Assembly: GCA_026214975.1 (NCBI GenBank)
Contig: JAOBSW010000157.1
Coordinates: 1 to 64,000 of the forward strand
DNA length: 64,000 nucleotides
Direction of reading: 5' to 3'
DNA from: Gentiana macrophylla
Lineage: Eukaryota; Streptophyta; Magnoliopsida; Gentianales; Gentianaceae
Part shown: positions 1 through 12,201 of the stretch, piece after piece
How the letters are laid out: every line of letters begins with the position of its first letter
How positions within the stretch are numbered: position 1 is the first letter of the stretch
Notes under the pieces: model-generated
The model's database searches: none
Told to the model about the DNA's origin: nothing
The model's input: the letters and a program-made list of their open reading frames with translations, nothing else
Program-made: the position numbers and the translations under genes

Positions 1-284
1 AAGTCATGGAAAGGCAAGGGAACTTACTTTTCAACTTACAACAACTCATTCCTCATCATGTCCAAACCAATCTTGAATTCCATGCCGAGACAATGAACAA
101 CAATCTTAAGCCATTGGTGGACATCTCAATGCTCATACTCATCAAATTCAGCATCTGGATGAGGTAATGGAGCATTCGCAAGCAATTGACCTTTTACTCA
201 AAGTTGGTGAGGCCAACAACAAGATACTGAGAGAAGATATGGACCTCTCCTCGATTCTCGACAAACACCAACAAATCTTGAAGC
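1..284 (+). other. unassigned coding-like stretch
   Basis: The plus strand reads as a broken, low-complexity coding sequence rich in Q, H, L and E, with a shift near position 125. No known domain is recognisable. It abuts Copia leader sequence that starts near 285, so it may be a fragment of another element's gag or of a gene cut by the Copia piece. No function is assigned. Confidence 0.3.
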
Positions 285-1275
285 CTTTTAGTCTCTCCTC
301 GATTCCACACCAAGATCTATCAATTATATACTTTAATTTATAGATCGGAGGCTCTGATACCACATGTTAGATGTAATATCGCCGGATGAATCTAGATCCA
401 CCCGATTAAGAGGCGGAATAAACAAGATGATCATGATCATATAAAATTAAACTACATAATTTAAGATCTACCTACAAGTAGGTGAGATCTACTTACCAAT
501 CAAAAAGGATGAACTCCAAGATTGAGAAGCCGAGATCCAAATAGTTGAGATGCCACGATCTTCCGATGTTTATCTCCAAGCAACAACCGGTGGATGTTGA
601 TCCTTGATGCTTGACCTTCTTGATATGCTACCCGGAAAATCCCGTAGATTTTCCCAACTCTAAACCCAAAACTTGGCCGAAAATTCCTAGCTTATTTTGG
701 TGTGTATATGTCGTCGGTATTGTGATCGATGAAAAGGCTTAGGAGAATTCTCTTTATATAGAGAGAAATCATTGTCTTCCAAGGATTTAATAATCAATAC
801 AAAATCAATTATAATAACCATTTTCCATAAAAGATAATCATAGAATAAATCTTGAATATTCAAGGATCAATCTAATATATTTTCCATAATTAATTATTTA
901 ACAAATAAACAATTAATCACATGTCTTATAATTATGAAGAAAACTAATTCCTTGATAATTCCCTAAGACAAAAACACGCCCCAATACTAGAAAATTAGGT
1001 TTCACATGAAATTTCACATAATGGGCCGAGTCCACTTAAAAATGTCTTTTCCATGTATTTTATTGTTTAATAAATCGCACATCAATTAAATAGTCCAACT
1101 ACTTAATTATTATTTGAGGCCCAACGTCAAGAAACATATGCATGTTAGAGCCACATCGGGGACCATGGACCTATAACAAGAAGCTACAATAAATTAAATA
1201 AAATTATTCATCGAACAAAACAATTCTTATACAATCTATTAATTCCAGATTACGCCACCATAAACCCAAATCGGA
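285..1275 (-). mobile_element. truncated Copia fragment: leader, primer-binding site and partial LTR
   Basis: Positions 285-347 match the leader at about 2625-2675. The plus-strand motif GGCTCTGATACCA (about 349-361) is the complement of the usual Copia primer-binding site for initiator tRNA-Met (TGGTATCAGAGCC). An LTR beginning TGTTAGATG follows at 365. It aligns with the LTR at 2691 and includes a minus-strand TATA-like TATATAAA near 755. Similarity stops around 1275, after the block ending CCAAATCG, so the promoter-distal part of the LTR is lost. Confidence 0.8.
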
Positions 1276-2540
1276 TTCATCGAAATTCTTTTAGTTTCCT
1301 TTTGTTAATTGCAAGAAAGGAATTGAGAAAGAGTTTAGGGTAGATTATTTATAAGTGGGTAAAAGACTCAAAACAGACGTGGTAAGCTTTCAATCGCATG
1401 TGGATGACAACATAAAGAAAGAGGTGTATAGAAAACACGAGGTTTGCACGAATGGTTTAAGCAAGGAATAAGGACTAATTCATAAATACAATGGCTTATT
1501 GAATTTAAACAAGCATGTTAATTAACCCTAAATATGTAATTAAGGATAGTGACAGCGAGAATCATACCGGTGATGAAGGAATCAGTGATAATAAAGTGTT
1601 GATTCAACGAACAAAGTGCGACATCTTCGGATCTTCAGTGGTGCCGATCAATTTATCCATGCTTGAGGACGTCATTAAGCCCGAACGAGCAAAAACCGTG
1701 GGACAAAGTTCAAGAAAAGAAGAGTGAAAAGAACACTAGCAAAACCGGAGGGACAAAAGTCAAAAACTCCATTGCCTTTCTTGATTCAACATGAATATTT
1801 CCAAATGCTAGGCCTATAATTAGCTTCTGCGATGGATGACATTCATATGTGAGTGCCTTATACTACGTTTCTTCAAGAATAGTTTCGGATTTCAAAATCT
1901 GGAATTTTTTTTCCTTGGGTATAATTACCTAATCTAAGCTGTACTTCTCTTGCGGCTTGGTTCACAGAAGGGTTGTCTTTTTTATTCAATCTATTGTCCA
2001 CTAAATGCCATAGGGTAAGTCTGTGGTTTTTATTTCAGATTTAAATTGTTTTATTTTCTGATTATAATCGGGTCTTATTTATTCCTCCGCATCATGACCA
2101 AGATAATTTGTATATTAGTCGGGTCTTATTTATTCCACTGTCGTGATCAATTTATATTTTTGTTTGGATAGGTAAAAGTTTCCAAGCTCAAGGCAGGAGA
2201 CTCAATTGTCGATGATGCCCCAGTTAACGGCAAAGAACGGTGTTAAACAAAAGTCTTGTGCTTTTATGACACAGCAGCAACTTTATTGCAACGATTGGAC
2301 AACGAGATGGACTCCGATCGACACAAAATTTTGAGGGATTGTTCTTCAACTTTTATTCTTCATTATGACCGGAGAGATTGTCGTTTCAACGGCTCAATCT
2401 CCAGGAAAATAAAAAATAAGAGAATAACAACAAAAAAGATCTACTTCGAGGAAATTAAAATTACAACAACAAATAAATTACATAATTTCCTATACTCATA
2501 TAAACGAATTTATATGAGTTTATAATAGATCTAACGGGTA
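1276..2540. other. unassigned AT-rich stretch between Copia pieces
   Basis: About 1.26 kb with no recognisable domain. A plus-strand frame of 70 codons at 1515-1727 is acidic and charged and resembles no family I know. A short phrase, gtcttatttattcc, occurs twice near 2070 and 2130. It could be filler DNA or a decayed element between two related Copia pieces. Confidence 0.4.
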
Positions 2541-2690
2541 AACATTACCAACCACAATCCATCTCTTCAACCATAACAACCAATCACAACAAAAAACACG
2601 CATATAAAAAAAAAATTTCTACATGCAATTCCACACCTAGATCTATCAATTATATACTTTAATTTATAGATCGGAGGCTCTGATACCACT
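2541..2690 (-). other. Copia 5' leader and primer-binding site left of a full LTR
   Basis: This block matches the leader of the second Copia element at about 14045-14233. It ends with GGCTCTGATACCA (about 2675-2687), the complement of the initiator-Met primer-binding site. The full LTR at 2691 follows. That LTR therefore has 5'-LTR context on its left and 3'-LTR context on its right. Confidence 0.75.
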
Positions 2691-4455
2691 TGTTGGATGT
2701 AATATCGCCGGACGGATCTAGATCTGCCCGATTACGCGGCGGAATAAACAAGAGGATCACGATCATATAAAATTAAACTACATAATTTAAGATTTACCTA
2801 CAAGAAGGTGAGATCTACTTACCTAAAGGATGAACTCCAAGATTGAGAAGCCGAGATCCGAATAGTTGAGATTCCACGATATTCCGATGTGTATCTCCAA
2901 GCAACTACCGGTGAATGTTGATCCTTGATCCTTGACCTCCTTGATATGCTACCCGGAAAATCCCGAAGATTTTCCCAACTCTAAACCCTAAGCTTGGCCG
3001 AAAATTCCTAGCTTTTTTTGGTGTGTATATGTCGTGTATTGTTATCGATGAAAAGGCTTAGGAGAACTCTCTTTATATAGGAGAGAAATCATTGTCCTCC
3101 AAGGATTTAATAATTAATAATAACTAAATTATAATGATCATTTTCTCAAAAAAGATACTCCTGGAATAATCTAGAATAATTCTAGAATATTTAAGGATCA
3201 ATCTAATATATTTTCCATAATTAATTATTTAACAAAAAAACAATTAATCACATGTCTTATAATTATCAAGAAAACTAATTCCTTGATAATTACCAAGACA
3301 AAAACACGCCCCCAATACTAGAAAATTAGGGTTCACACGAAATTTCACATTATGGGCCGAGTCCATGAACAATGTCTTTTCCATGTATTTTATTGTTTAA
3401 TAAATCACACATCAATTAAATAGTCCAACTACTTAATTATTATTTGAGGCCTAACGTCAAAAACATATGCATGTTAGGAGCCACATCGGGGACCATGGAC
3501 TATAACAGAGAGCTACAAAAAATTAAATAAAATTATTCATTGAATGTAACAATTCTTATTCAATCTATTAATTCGGGATTACACCACCATAAACCCAAAT
3601 CGAACTCTATCGATTATAGATATACTTACACTCTAATCATTGTGTAAAAGCGTCCATTGATATAATCATTACATACGGATAAATCCTCCATAGACTATTC
3701 GTTTTGATTCGGGATATTTCCGTAAACCCTTCTCAAAACATCTTATCATTATTTACCAATAATCCCCTAGTGATCAATTAGTTTATAAGTAATATAATAT
3801 GAACTGGGCCCATCGATCAATTTCTAGGATTAACAAATAAGGGAACTGTCTGTCTACTTCCCGCATGAAGGAATGGACTCCATATATGTGAAATCACAGA
3901 CTACTCACTCATTCCAGAATAGAGCCAAAGAGAAGTGTTCAGATCACATGTATCCAAGTGATCCTTAACTAACACATCAAACCCTACTTTGAACCAAGCA
4001 GTAGACTGTGATCACATCAGGATTGAGATTAATCCATATATGATCATTTTGTGATTCAATAAGATTTCTCGATCACGGAATTTTATCGAGAATTCAAATC
4101 AAATCGGTCTAGTCCTATATGATAGACATCATATATAAATGCCCCACTAGGTACCCTATACCGATGGTCCGGATAAGACGGTCACACCGTTAAGTGTTCT
4201 GGGTGCATTGTTGGTATATTAATCATGAGACCCATACTCTGATTAAATTCACCACGGACTAACTAGTTTTAAGCATATCATCACTAACTCAATCCTCGTG
4301 TGTATTCCATACACTGATGCTTACATACCGATATACTTAGGGTTTTCAGCAGTGTATAACATAAGCATAAATGCAAATAATAAAATGAATATATAATTCT
4401 GTCATTTATTTAAATAAAACAATTACAAAATTATCGTCCGGGCACTACACCTAAC
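2691..4455 (-). repeat. full-length Copia LTR (1.77 kb)
   Basis: It begins TGTTGG and ends CCTAACA, a near-perfect terminal inverted repeat typical of LTRs. On the right, the minus strand reads AAGTGGGAGAT immediately before the LTR, a polypurine tract, so it acts as the 3' LTR of the pol fragment at 4456-6377. On the left is a primer-binding site. It belongs to a different subfamily from the LTR at 6378: the first 50 bases differ clearly (ATCGCCGGACGG against ATCCTCGGATCA). Confidence 0.9.
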
Positions 4456-6377
4456 AATCTCCCACTTGCACGAAAGACAAATGATTAATTGTTTTAGGGC
4501 ACACCCTATCTATATTACAGCAAACTACATCTCCCACTTGCTCTAAAGCAAATGAGTCATGTCCGTAATACCCATATTCTCCAAATGCCTATTGAAGACG
4601 TCTAACGGCAATGTTTTGGTGAAAGGATCAGCCAAGCTGTCTTCAGAGGGGATTTCCTGTACGGAAATGTCTCCTTGTTGAACAATTTATCTCATCAAAT
4701 GGTACTTTCGCTCTATATGCTTTGACTTGCGATGACTACGGGGTTCCTTCAAATTTGACACAGCCCCATGTTGTCACAATAGAGACATATCGGATCGTTG
4801 TGATTTGGGATTACTCCTAAACCACCCAGGAACTTATTCAGCCAAACTGCTTCCTTAGCTGCCTCAGAGGCCACTATGTATTCGGCTTCCATAGTTGAAT
4901 CAGCTATACTGGATTGCTTTATGCTTCTCCAAATGATTGCACTGCCTCTGAGAGTAAAAACTGAGCCAGAGGTAGATTTGAAATCATCTCTATCTCGATC
5001 GAAGTCGTAATCAGTGTACCTTTAATATCCGGGTTTGCACCGAATATATGTACATATAATTCCTCGTTCTCTTCATATATTTGAGGCGATTCTTTACTCT
5101 CGCCCAATGTTCCATTCTCAGTATTGGATTGATAACGGCCGATTGATTCCAACACCATAACAGATGTCCGGTCTAGTGCACGACATTGCATACATTAGAC
5201 TACCAACACCAAGCATATGACACTCTTCCCATAGCCTCTATTTCTTTAGGAGTCTGAGGACCCTGTTTCTTAGGGAGGTGAACACCATGACGGGTTGGTA
5301 GAAAACCCTTCTTTGCGTTTTCCATGCTATATTGTGCCAACACCTTATCAATATAAGATGCCTGGGACAGAGCTAACATCTTGTTCTTACGATCCCTTAT
5401 AAGTTGGATCCCTAGAACATAATTTGCCTCTCCGAAATCTTTCATTTGGAATTTCCTGGCTAACCAACTTTTTACGTCCGACAACATACCCTTATAGTTT
5501 CCGATTAGCAGAATATCGTCAACGTACAACACTAAGAATGCAACCTTATCTTTGATGACTTTCTTCTATACACGAGGCTCATCAAAGTTTTGTTCGAAAT
5601 CATATGACTTAATGGTCTCATCAAATCTATGATTCCAAGACCGAGAAGCTTGCTTCAACCCATAAATGGATCTTAGCAACTTGCACACCTTGTGCTCTTG
5701 GCCTTGCTCGATAAATCCTTCTGGTTGTTGCATATATATTTCCTCATCAAGGAAGCCGTTAAGAAAGGCTGTCTTAACATCCATCTGCCAGATTTCATAA
5801 TCTAGGCATGCAGCAATCGAAAGGAGGATCCGGATGGATTTCAGCATGGCCACAGAGGAGAAAGTCTCTTCATAGTCTATACCATCTCTCTGTGTGTAAC
5901 CCTTGGCTACAAGCTGTGCTTTGAAGGTTTGAACCTTCCCATCAAATTCTCGCTTTCACTTGTAGAGCCATTTTCTACTTATGGGTTTGACACCCTTGGG
6001 GCAATATACAAGTTTCCAGACAGAGTTAGAGTACATAAACTCCATCTCTTGGTTCATTGCATCAACCCATTTTTCTTTGTCACGATCATCCATGGCCCTC
6101 CGAAAGGACACTGGATCATCTTCCACTCCATCATAGATGGCTACGTTCGCCTCTGATTGCATCCCATACCGAATTGGTGGCCAAACCACTCTCTCAGTAC
6201 GCCTGGGTGGAACATGATTTTCGGGTTGATAGGCGCGATTCGTTGTGTTGTTGTCACCGACACTAGGTGTCACCGGTGGTCCGACTCGCCAGAAGTAACC
6301 TCAAGTACAATTTTACTTCGAGGTTTGAAGTCTGCCATATATTGATCTTTCTAAAACGTGGTGTTAGTAGAAACTAT
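4456..6377 (-). pseudogene. Copia-1 pol fragment: reverse transcriptase and RNase H
   Basis: This is the C-terminal half of a Ty1/copia polyprotein, in pieces on the minus strand. The linker between integrase and reverse transcriptase (RT) lies at 5956-6345. RT follows at 5200-5853, with the plant Copia signature around MDVKTAFLNG and the catalytic YVDD encoded at 5515-5526. RNase H remnants run to about 4570. Several frameshifts and stops separate the parts, for example near 5197 and 5540. Gag, protease and the integrase core are missing because LTR DNA begins at 6378 in the middle of the integrase C-terminal region. The matching site in the second Copia element is near 10038. Confidence 0.88.
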
Positions 6378-8164
6378 TGTTAGATGTAATATCCTCGGAT
6401 CAATCATAGATTGACCCGATTACGCAGCGTAAGTATCGGATCTAGATCTAAACGATACAAAGAACATAAATTAAAGATCAAACTACAAGGAGGTTTGGAT
6501 TTTTACCATTTTATGTTGCCTAACTCCAAGATCGAAAGTAGTATCCGTGCAAGTTGAAAAGTCACAGCCTTCCAACGTGTGTCTCCCAGCAACACCAGGT
6601 GGATGGTGTTTCCCGCCGCCAGACCTCCTTGATATGCTACCGGAATAATCCCGAATATTATCCCAACTCGAAGCACGAAGTACTTAGTCAAAAATATCAA
6701 CCTAAATACTAGTCAATATGGCGTGTTTTTTTGATGTGAAAAGGCTTGGGAGAACTCTGTTTATATATGAGAGTAAAACTTAAGTCCCAAGAATTAAATA
6801 ATTAATACAAAATCAATTACAATAATCAATTTTCCTTAAAAAGATAAATCTAAAATATTCCTAAATAAATTTACGATATACAAAAGATTTTCTTTTCCTT
6901 AAATTATTTAACACATAAATAATTTAATCACATGTTAAATAATTATCCAAGAAAACTAATTCCATGATAATTAGTTAATACAATATGCACCCCAACCTTA
7001 ATTAAATAAGGTCCATGCGCATTTTTCTACACCTTGGGCCGAGTCCACGAAAAATTTCTTTTTCCGTGAATTTAATTATCTAGTCCAACTAAACAATTAA
7101 TCCACATATCAAATTAAATAGCCCAATCCACTATTTAATTATAATTGAGGTGAAACGACGAGAAAACTAATTATGCTATTTTGGTAGCCACGTCGGGACC
7201 ATGGACCCATATTCGTGAGCTACAATAAATTAAATAAAATTATTAAATCGAGCATGTAATAGTTATATCCAACCTATTAATTCCGGGATTACACTACCAT
7301 AAACCCAAATCGAACTCTATCGAATATAGATAACTTTCACTCAATTTATGAGTTTAAAGCGCCCACCGATATAATCATTACATACTAATAAATCCTCTAT
7401 TGATCGCTCACTCGATTCGATATTTCCGTAAACCCTTCTCGAAACATATTATCCTTATTTACCATTAACCCCCTAGTGATCAATTAGTTCATAACCAATA
7501 TAATATGAACTCGGCCGATCGATCAGTTTCTAGTGTTAACAAATAAGGGAACCGTCTGTCTACTTCCTGAGGGAAGGAATGGATTCCATATCTGTGATAA
7601 CATAGACTACTCACTCATTCTAGAATAGAGCCAACGTGAAGTGTTGGACCACATACTACGAAGTGATCCATACTAACACATCAAACTCCACCCTAGTCTA
7701 AGCAGTTGTCTGTGATCACCTCAGGATTGAGATTAATCATGATCAACTTGTGATTCGATAAGACTTCTCGATTACGTAATTTTATCGAGAACTCAAATGA
7801 AATTGGTCTAGCCCTATATGATTATCATCATAGATAAATGCCCCATTAGGTACCCTATTACCGACAGTCCGGATAAGACTGTCACACATATAATGATCTG
7901 GGTGCATTATTAGCAAATTAATCTAGAGACCCATACTCAGATTAATAAACGCTACGGGCTAAGTTAATTTTAGGTATATTTCACAAACTCAATCCCCGTA
8001 TGTATAGCCATACACTGAGTTATGTGATTACACAATCAATATACTTAGGGTTTTCTGTAGTGTATTAATATTGGCAATAAATGCGAATAAATAAGATGAA
8101 ATAAATCCTGTCATTTATTTTAATAAAACAATTACAAATTGTCTTCCGGGCATAAAACCTAACA
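6378..8164 (-). repeat. 3' LTR of Copia-2 (1.79 kb)
   Basis: It begins TGTTAGATG and ends CCTAACA. The minus-strand polypurine tract (CAAGTGGGAGAT) lies directly right of it. A minus-strand TATA-like element occurs near 6760. Its first about 287 bases align closely with the truncated LTR at 14234, marking them as the two LTRs of one element. Confidence 0.9.
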
Positions 8165-8235
8165 ATCTCCCACTTGCACGAAAGGCAAGTGGATTAATTG
8201 TTACAGCAATACAACTCCCACTTGCTCTAAAGCAA

Positions 8236-10860
8236 ATAAGTCATGTCCCTAATACCAATAATCTCCAAGTGCCGGTTGAAGACTTCTAACGGCAATGTCT
8301 TGGTGAAAGGATCAGCATGGTTGTCAACATAGGTGATTTTCTTGACGGAAATGTCTCATCTTTGTACAATCTCTCTGATTAAATGGTACATTCACTCGAT
8401 ATGCTTCGACTTGCGGTGACTACGGGGTTCCTTCGATTTTGATACAGCCCCGTTGTTGTCACAATAAAGAGTGATCGGATCGTTGTGATTTGGAGAGACC
8501 CCTAAACCACTCAGGAACTTCTTTAGCCAAACTGCTTCCTTAGCTTCCTCAGAGGCCGCTATGTATTCAGCTTCCATAGTAGAATCAGCCATGCTGGATT
8601 GCTTGACGCTTCTCCTAATGACTGCACCACCACCAATGGTAAACACTGAGCCTAGGGTAGAGTTGAAATCATCTCGATCTGACTGAAATTCAGAGTCAGT
8701 GTACCCCTGTAGATCCAGGTTTGCACCCGAATATACCAGCATATAATTCCTAGTCCTCTTCAAATACTTTAAGAGGTTCTTTACTGCAATCCAAGGCTCA
8801 TTGTCCGGATTCGACTGATAATGACTGACGAGTCCAACGGCATAACAGATGTCAGGTCTAGTGCACAGCATTGCGTACATTAGACTACCTACATCCGAAG
8901 CATAAGGCACTCTTTCCATAGCCTCTGTTTCCTTAGGAGTCCGAGGACTCTGAGTCTTAGAGAGATGGACGCCATGACGAGTTGTTAGGTAACCCCTCTT
9001 TGCGTCCGTCATGTTATATCTAGCCATCACCTTATCAGTGTAATTGTCTTGTGAAAGAGCTAACATCCTGTTCTTGCGACCCCGTATTAATTGGATCCTG
9101 AGAACATAATTCGCCTCTCCCAAATCTTTCACTTGGAATTGGCTGGCCAAACAAAATTTAACGTCCAGAAACATCCCCTTATCGTTTCCAATTAGGAGAA
9201 TGTCATCTACGTACAACACCCTTAACGACTTTCGGTTCATCAGGATTTCATTCGAAATCATATGACTTAATGGTGTCATCAAATCTATGATTCCAAGACC
9301 GAGATGCTTGCTTCAACCCATAAATGGATCTTAGCAACTTGCACACTTTGTGCTCTTGGCCTTCCTCGATGTATCCTTCTGGTTGCTGCATATAGATTTC
9401 CTCGTCGAGAAAGCTGTTAAGAAACATTGTCTTGACATCCATTTGCTAGATTTCATAATCTAGGCATGCAGCAGTAGAAAGGAGGATCCGGATGGATTTA
9501 AGCATGGCCACAGGGGAGAAGGTCTCTTCGTAGTCTATACCATCCTCTGTGTGTAGCCCTTAGCTACAAGCCGTGCTTTAAAGGTTTGCACCTTACCATC
9601 AACTCCTCACTTCCTCTTGTAGATCCACTTGCTCCCAATGGGTTTTAACCCTTTGGGGCAATCTACAAGTTTCCAGACAGAGTTAGAGTACATTGACTCT
9701 ATCTCTTGATTCATCGCGTAAACTCATTGATCATTGTCATGATCATCCATGGCCTTGCAAAAAGACACTGGATCATCTTCCACACCATCAGAGACGGCTA
9801 CGTTTGCCTCTGATTGTCCAAACCGATTTGGTGGCCGAACCACTCTCTCAGAACGTCTGGATGGAATAGGAAGAGGGGTGATTGTTGCATTCGCGGTGTT
9901 GTCTACAGTAACACTAAGTGGTACTTGTGGTTTGACCTCGTCAGAAAGTAACTCCTCGAGTAGGACTTTACTTTGAGGCTTGAAATCTGTCATATATTGA
10001 TCCTCAAAAAATGTGGCATTAGTCGAAACTATCACCTTTTTATCTTCCTGATCGTAAAACAGACCTCCACGTGTTCCCTTGGGGTAAGCCACAAACAGAC
10101 ATACTTTCGTACGCTTTTGTAGTTTGCTAGTCTTTTCCACCAGCACATGTGCAGGACATCCCCAAATGCGGAAGTGATTTAGGCCTTCCGGCCGTCCCCT
10201 CCCATTTCATAAGGTGTCTTTATGACAGACTTTGACGGTACTACATTCAGTATGTATACCGCTGCTTCTAGATCATATCCCTAAAAGGATATCGGTAGCG
10301 AGGCATAGCTCATCATTGATCTGACCATGTCAATCAATGTTCTATTTCTCCTTTCAAAGAACTCCATTTTTGCCGAGGTGTCCCTAAACGTAACGCTGGG
10401 AACAGATCCGATGTTCAAGTAGGTAGTCAGTGAACTCAGTATCTAAGTACTCTCCTCCTCGATCAGAGGGAAGGCAGTTCAAAGAATTGCCTAACTGCCT
10501 TTCGGCTTCTGCTTGAAATTCTTTAAACTTGCCAAAAGTCTCAGATTTTCGATGCAGCAGGTAAACATATCCGAACCTCGAGTAGTCGTCGATGAAAGTA
10601 ACAAAATACTCGAATCCGCCTCTAACTTGCACATTCATCGGACCACAAAGGTCTGAATGTACTAACTCTAGAGGTTCTTTGGCCCTATTCCCTATTGACG
10701 AGAAGGGACGCTTAGTCATTTTTCCCTCCAGGCAAGATTCGCAGACCGGCAACGAGTCAACAGCTAACTCTTTTAAGGAATTACCCTTAGCCAGTCATTT
10801 TAGTCTTTCCAAGGAAATGTGACCTAGCCTAAGGTGCCAAATATATGTACTATCTTCTTT
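8236..10860 (-). pseudogene. Copia-2 pol: integrase, reverse transcriptase, RNase H
   Basis: On the minus strand the integrase core is at 10384-10752, with the zinc-binding remnant CESCLEGKM and the conserved HSDLCGP and SDRGGEY blocks. The integrase C-terminal linker is at 9724-10146. RT spans about 9442-8950, with MDVKTMFLN at its start and YVDD at 9202-9213. RNase H follows to about 8392, with the STMEAEYIA and YCDNNGA motifs. The C-terminal ADP-TK-type motif is visible near 8310. Frameshifts near 9245, 9720 and 10150-10380 break the polyprotein. The longest intact piece is 296 codons, covering late RT and RNase H. It makes no complete product as it stands. Confidence 0.88.
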
Positions 10861-10911
10861 ATGAGAAATTTTCTGCCTTTTAGCAGATTTTTGATGTGCT
10901 ACTTTAAACAT

Positions 10912-12201
10912 TTAAGTATTTAGCAGGGGAGCATGCGTTGGTTTAAGGAAATATAATCCGTTTTCTAATACAGTAGTACACAAAGTAAAACCATTCATTG
11001 AAATAGTAAACTCATTATTCATAAAGGAAATAGAGTACAACTGGTTTTTCAAAGCAGAATACGAAATTAAATTTCTCCTAAAATTCGGAATAAAATAAAC
11101 ATTGTCTAACTTCAAAGTTTTATTTCCAAATTGTAACTCAACAGCTCCCACTGCTTTCGCTGAAACTAATGCCCCGGTGCCGACTCTCATAACTTGAGCT
11201 CCTTCCTCTAGCTCCTGAAACGAACTAAGGATCTGCAAAGAAGAACATACATGGTTAGAAGGTCCAGTATCCAGTATCCAAATTGATACATCTTTAGCTA
11301 CATTAAAAGATTCCAAGACAAGTAATTCATGATTACCTTTCTTATCTTTCACATTGCTAGCCTTAACCTTCCCATCATTTACATCTTTAAGATATACGGG
11401 GCAATGACGATGCCAGTGCCCTATCTCATTGCAGTAAAAACACTTGCCCTTGGGCTTGGATGGTGCATTTGGCATAGCCTTCTTCTTCATAGGTTTAGGC
11501 GCCGGCGTAGTTTGTTTCTTATTCTTTTGCTTACCCTGATGGTTAGACTTAGACGCCTTGGCTACGACCACATTGGCCTCAGCCTTCTTTTCTTGCTACT
11601 GTGATTTATCTTTTGTGGAAAGACCCTCGTAGACTTGAAGTTCGTTGATCAACTCCGTCATGGAAAGACGAGTCTTAGTCATGACGTAGTTAGTCTTGAA
11701 CGTCAGGAAATCAGGTGTCAATAATTCGATAATCACGGACACTTGGGTAGCATCGTCTATAGTCGCACCATGAGTTTTTGATTTAGTGAAGTAACTAATC
11801 ATGTTCATCACATGACCAGTAACCGACTGACCCCGCCTCATCTTGGCATTGACAGCCTTCCTCACGGCCTCGTGTCTTGCTTGATCAGACGGTTTGCCAA
11901 ACATGGTGGTCAAATGCTGTATAATTTCCTGTGCAGTATTAAAACCCTCAATCTTGCTCCGAATGACCTCCGACACTGAGGCTAAGAAGATGACTCTTGC
12001 CTTATTATTCACCTCTGCCCATTTTTTATGTTGATCGCAAATGCGTTTAGGCGGATTTTGAGGGGGAAGAACATGGCACTCCTCAGTCAAAACAAATTGC
12101 GCATTCTCAAATATGAGCACCACGTTTACGTTACTTTTCCACATAGTAAAATTGTCGCCATTTAGCTTATCATTCAGTAAAGTTTGAATTTGCAAAGACA
12201 T
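10912..12201 (-). pseudogene. Copia-2 gag and protease
   Basis: Gag opens at 12201 with an MSLQIQ start and continues for 201 codons through the Copia capsid-like region. After one frame change near 11596 it continues at 11571-10912 with a basic, lysine-rich stretch and a zinc knuckle, CFYCNEIGHWHRHC (Cx2Cx4Hx4C, intact). A retroviral-type aspartic protease with LDTG in place of the common Copia DSG follows. Gag packages the element RNA in cytoplasmic particles and the protease cleaves the polyprotein. One frameshift separates the two halves, so this is the best preserved coding part of Copia-2. Confidence 0.85.
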
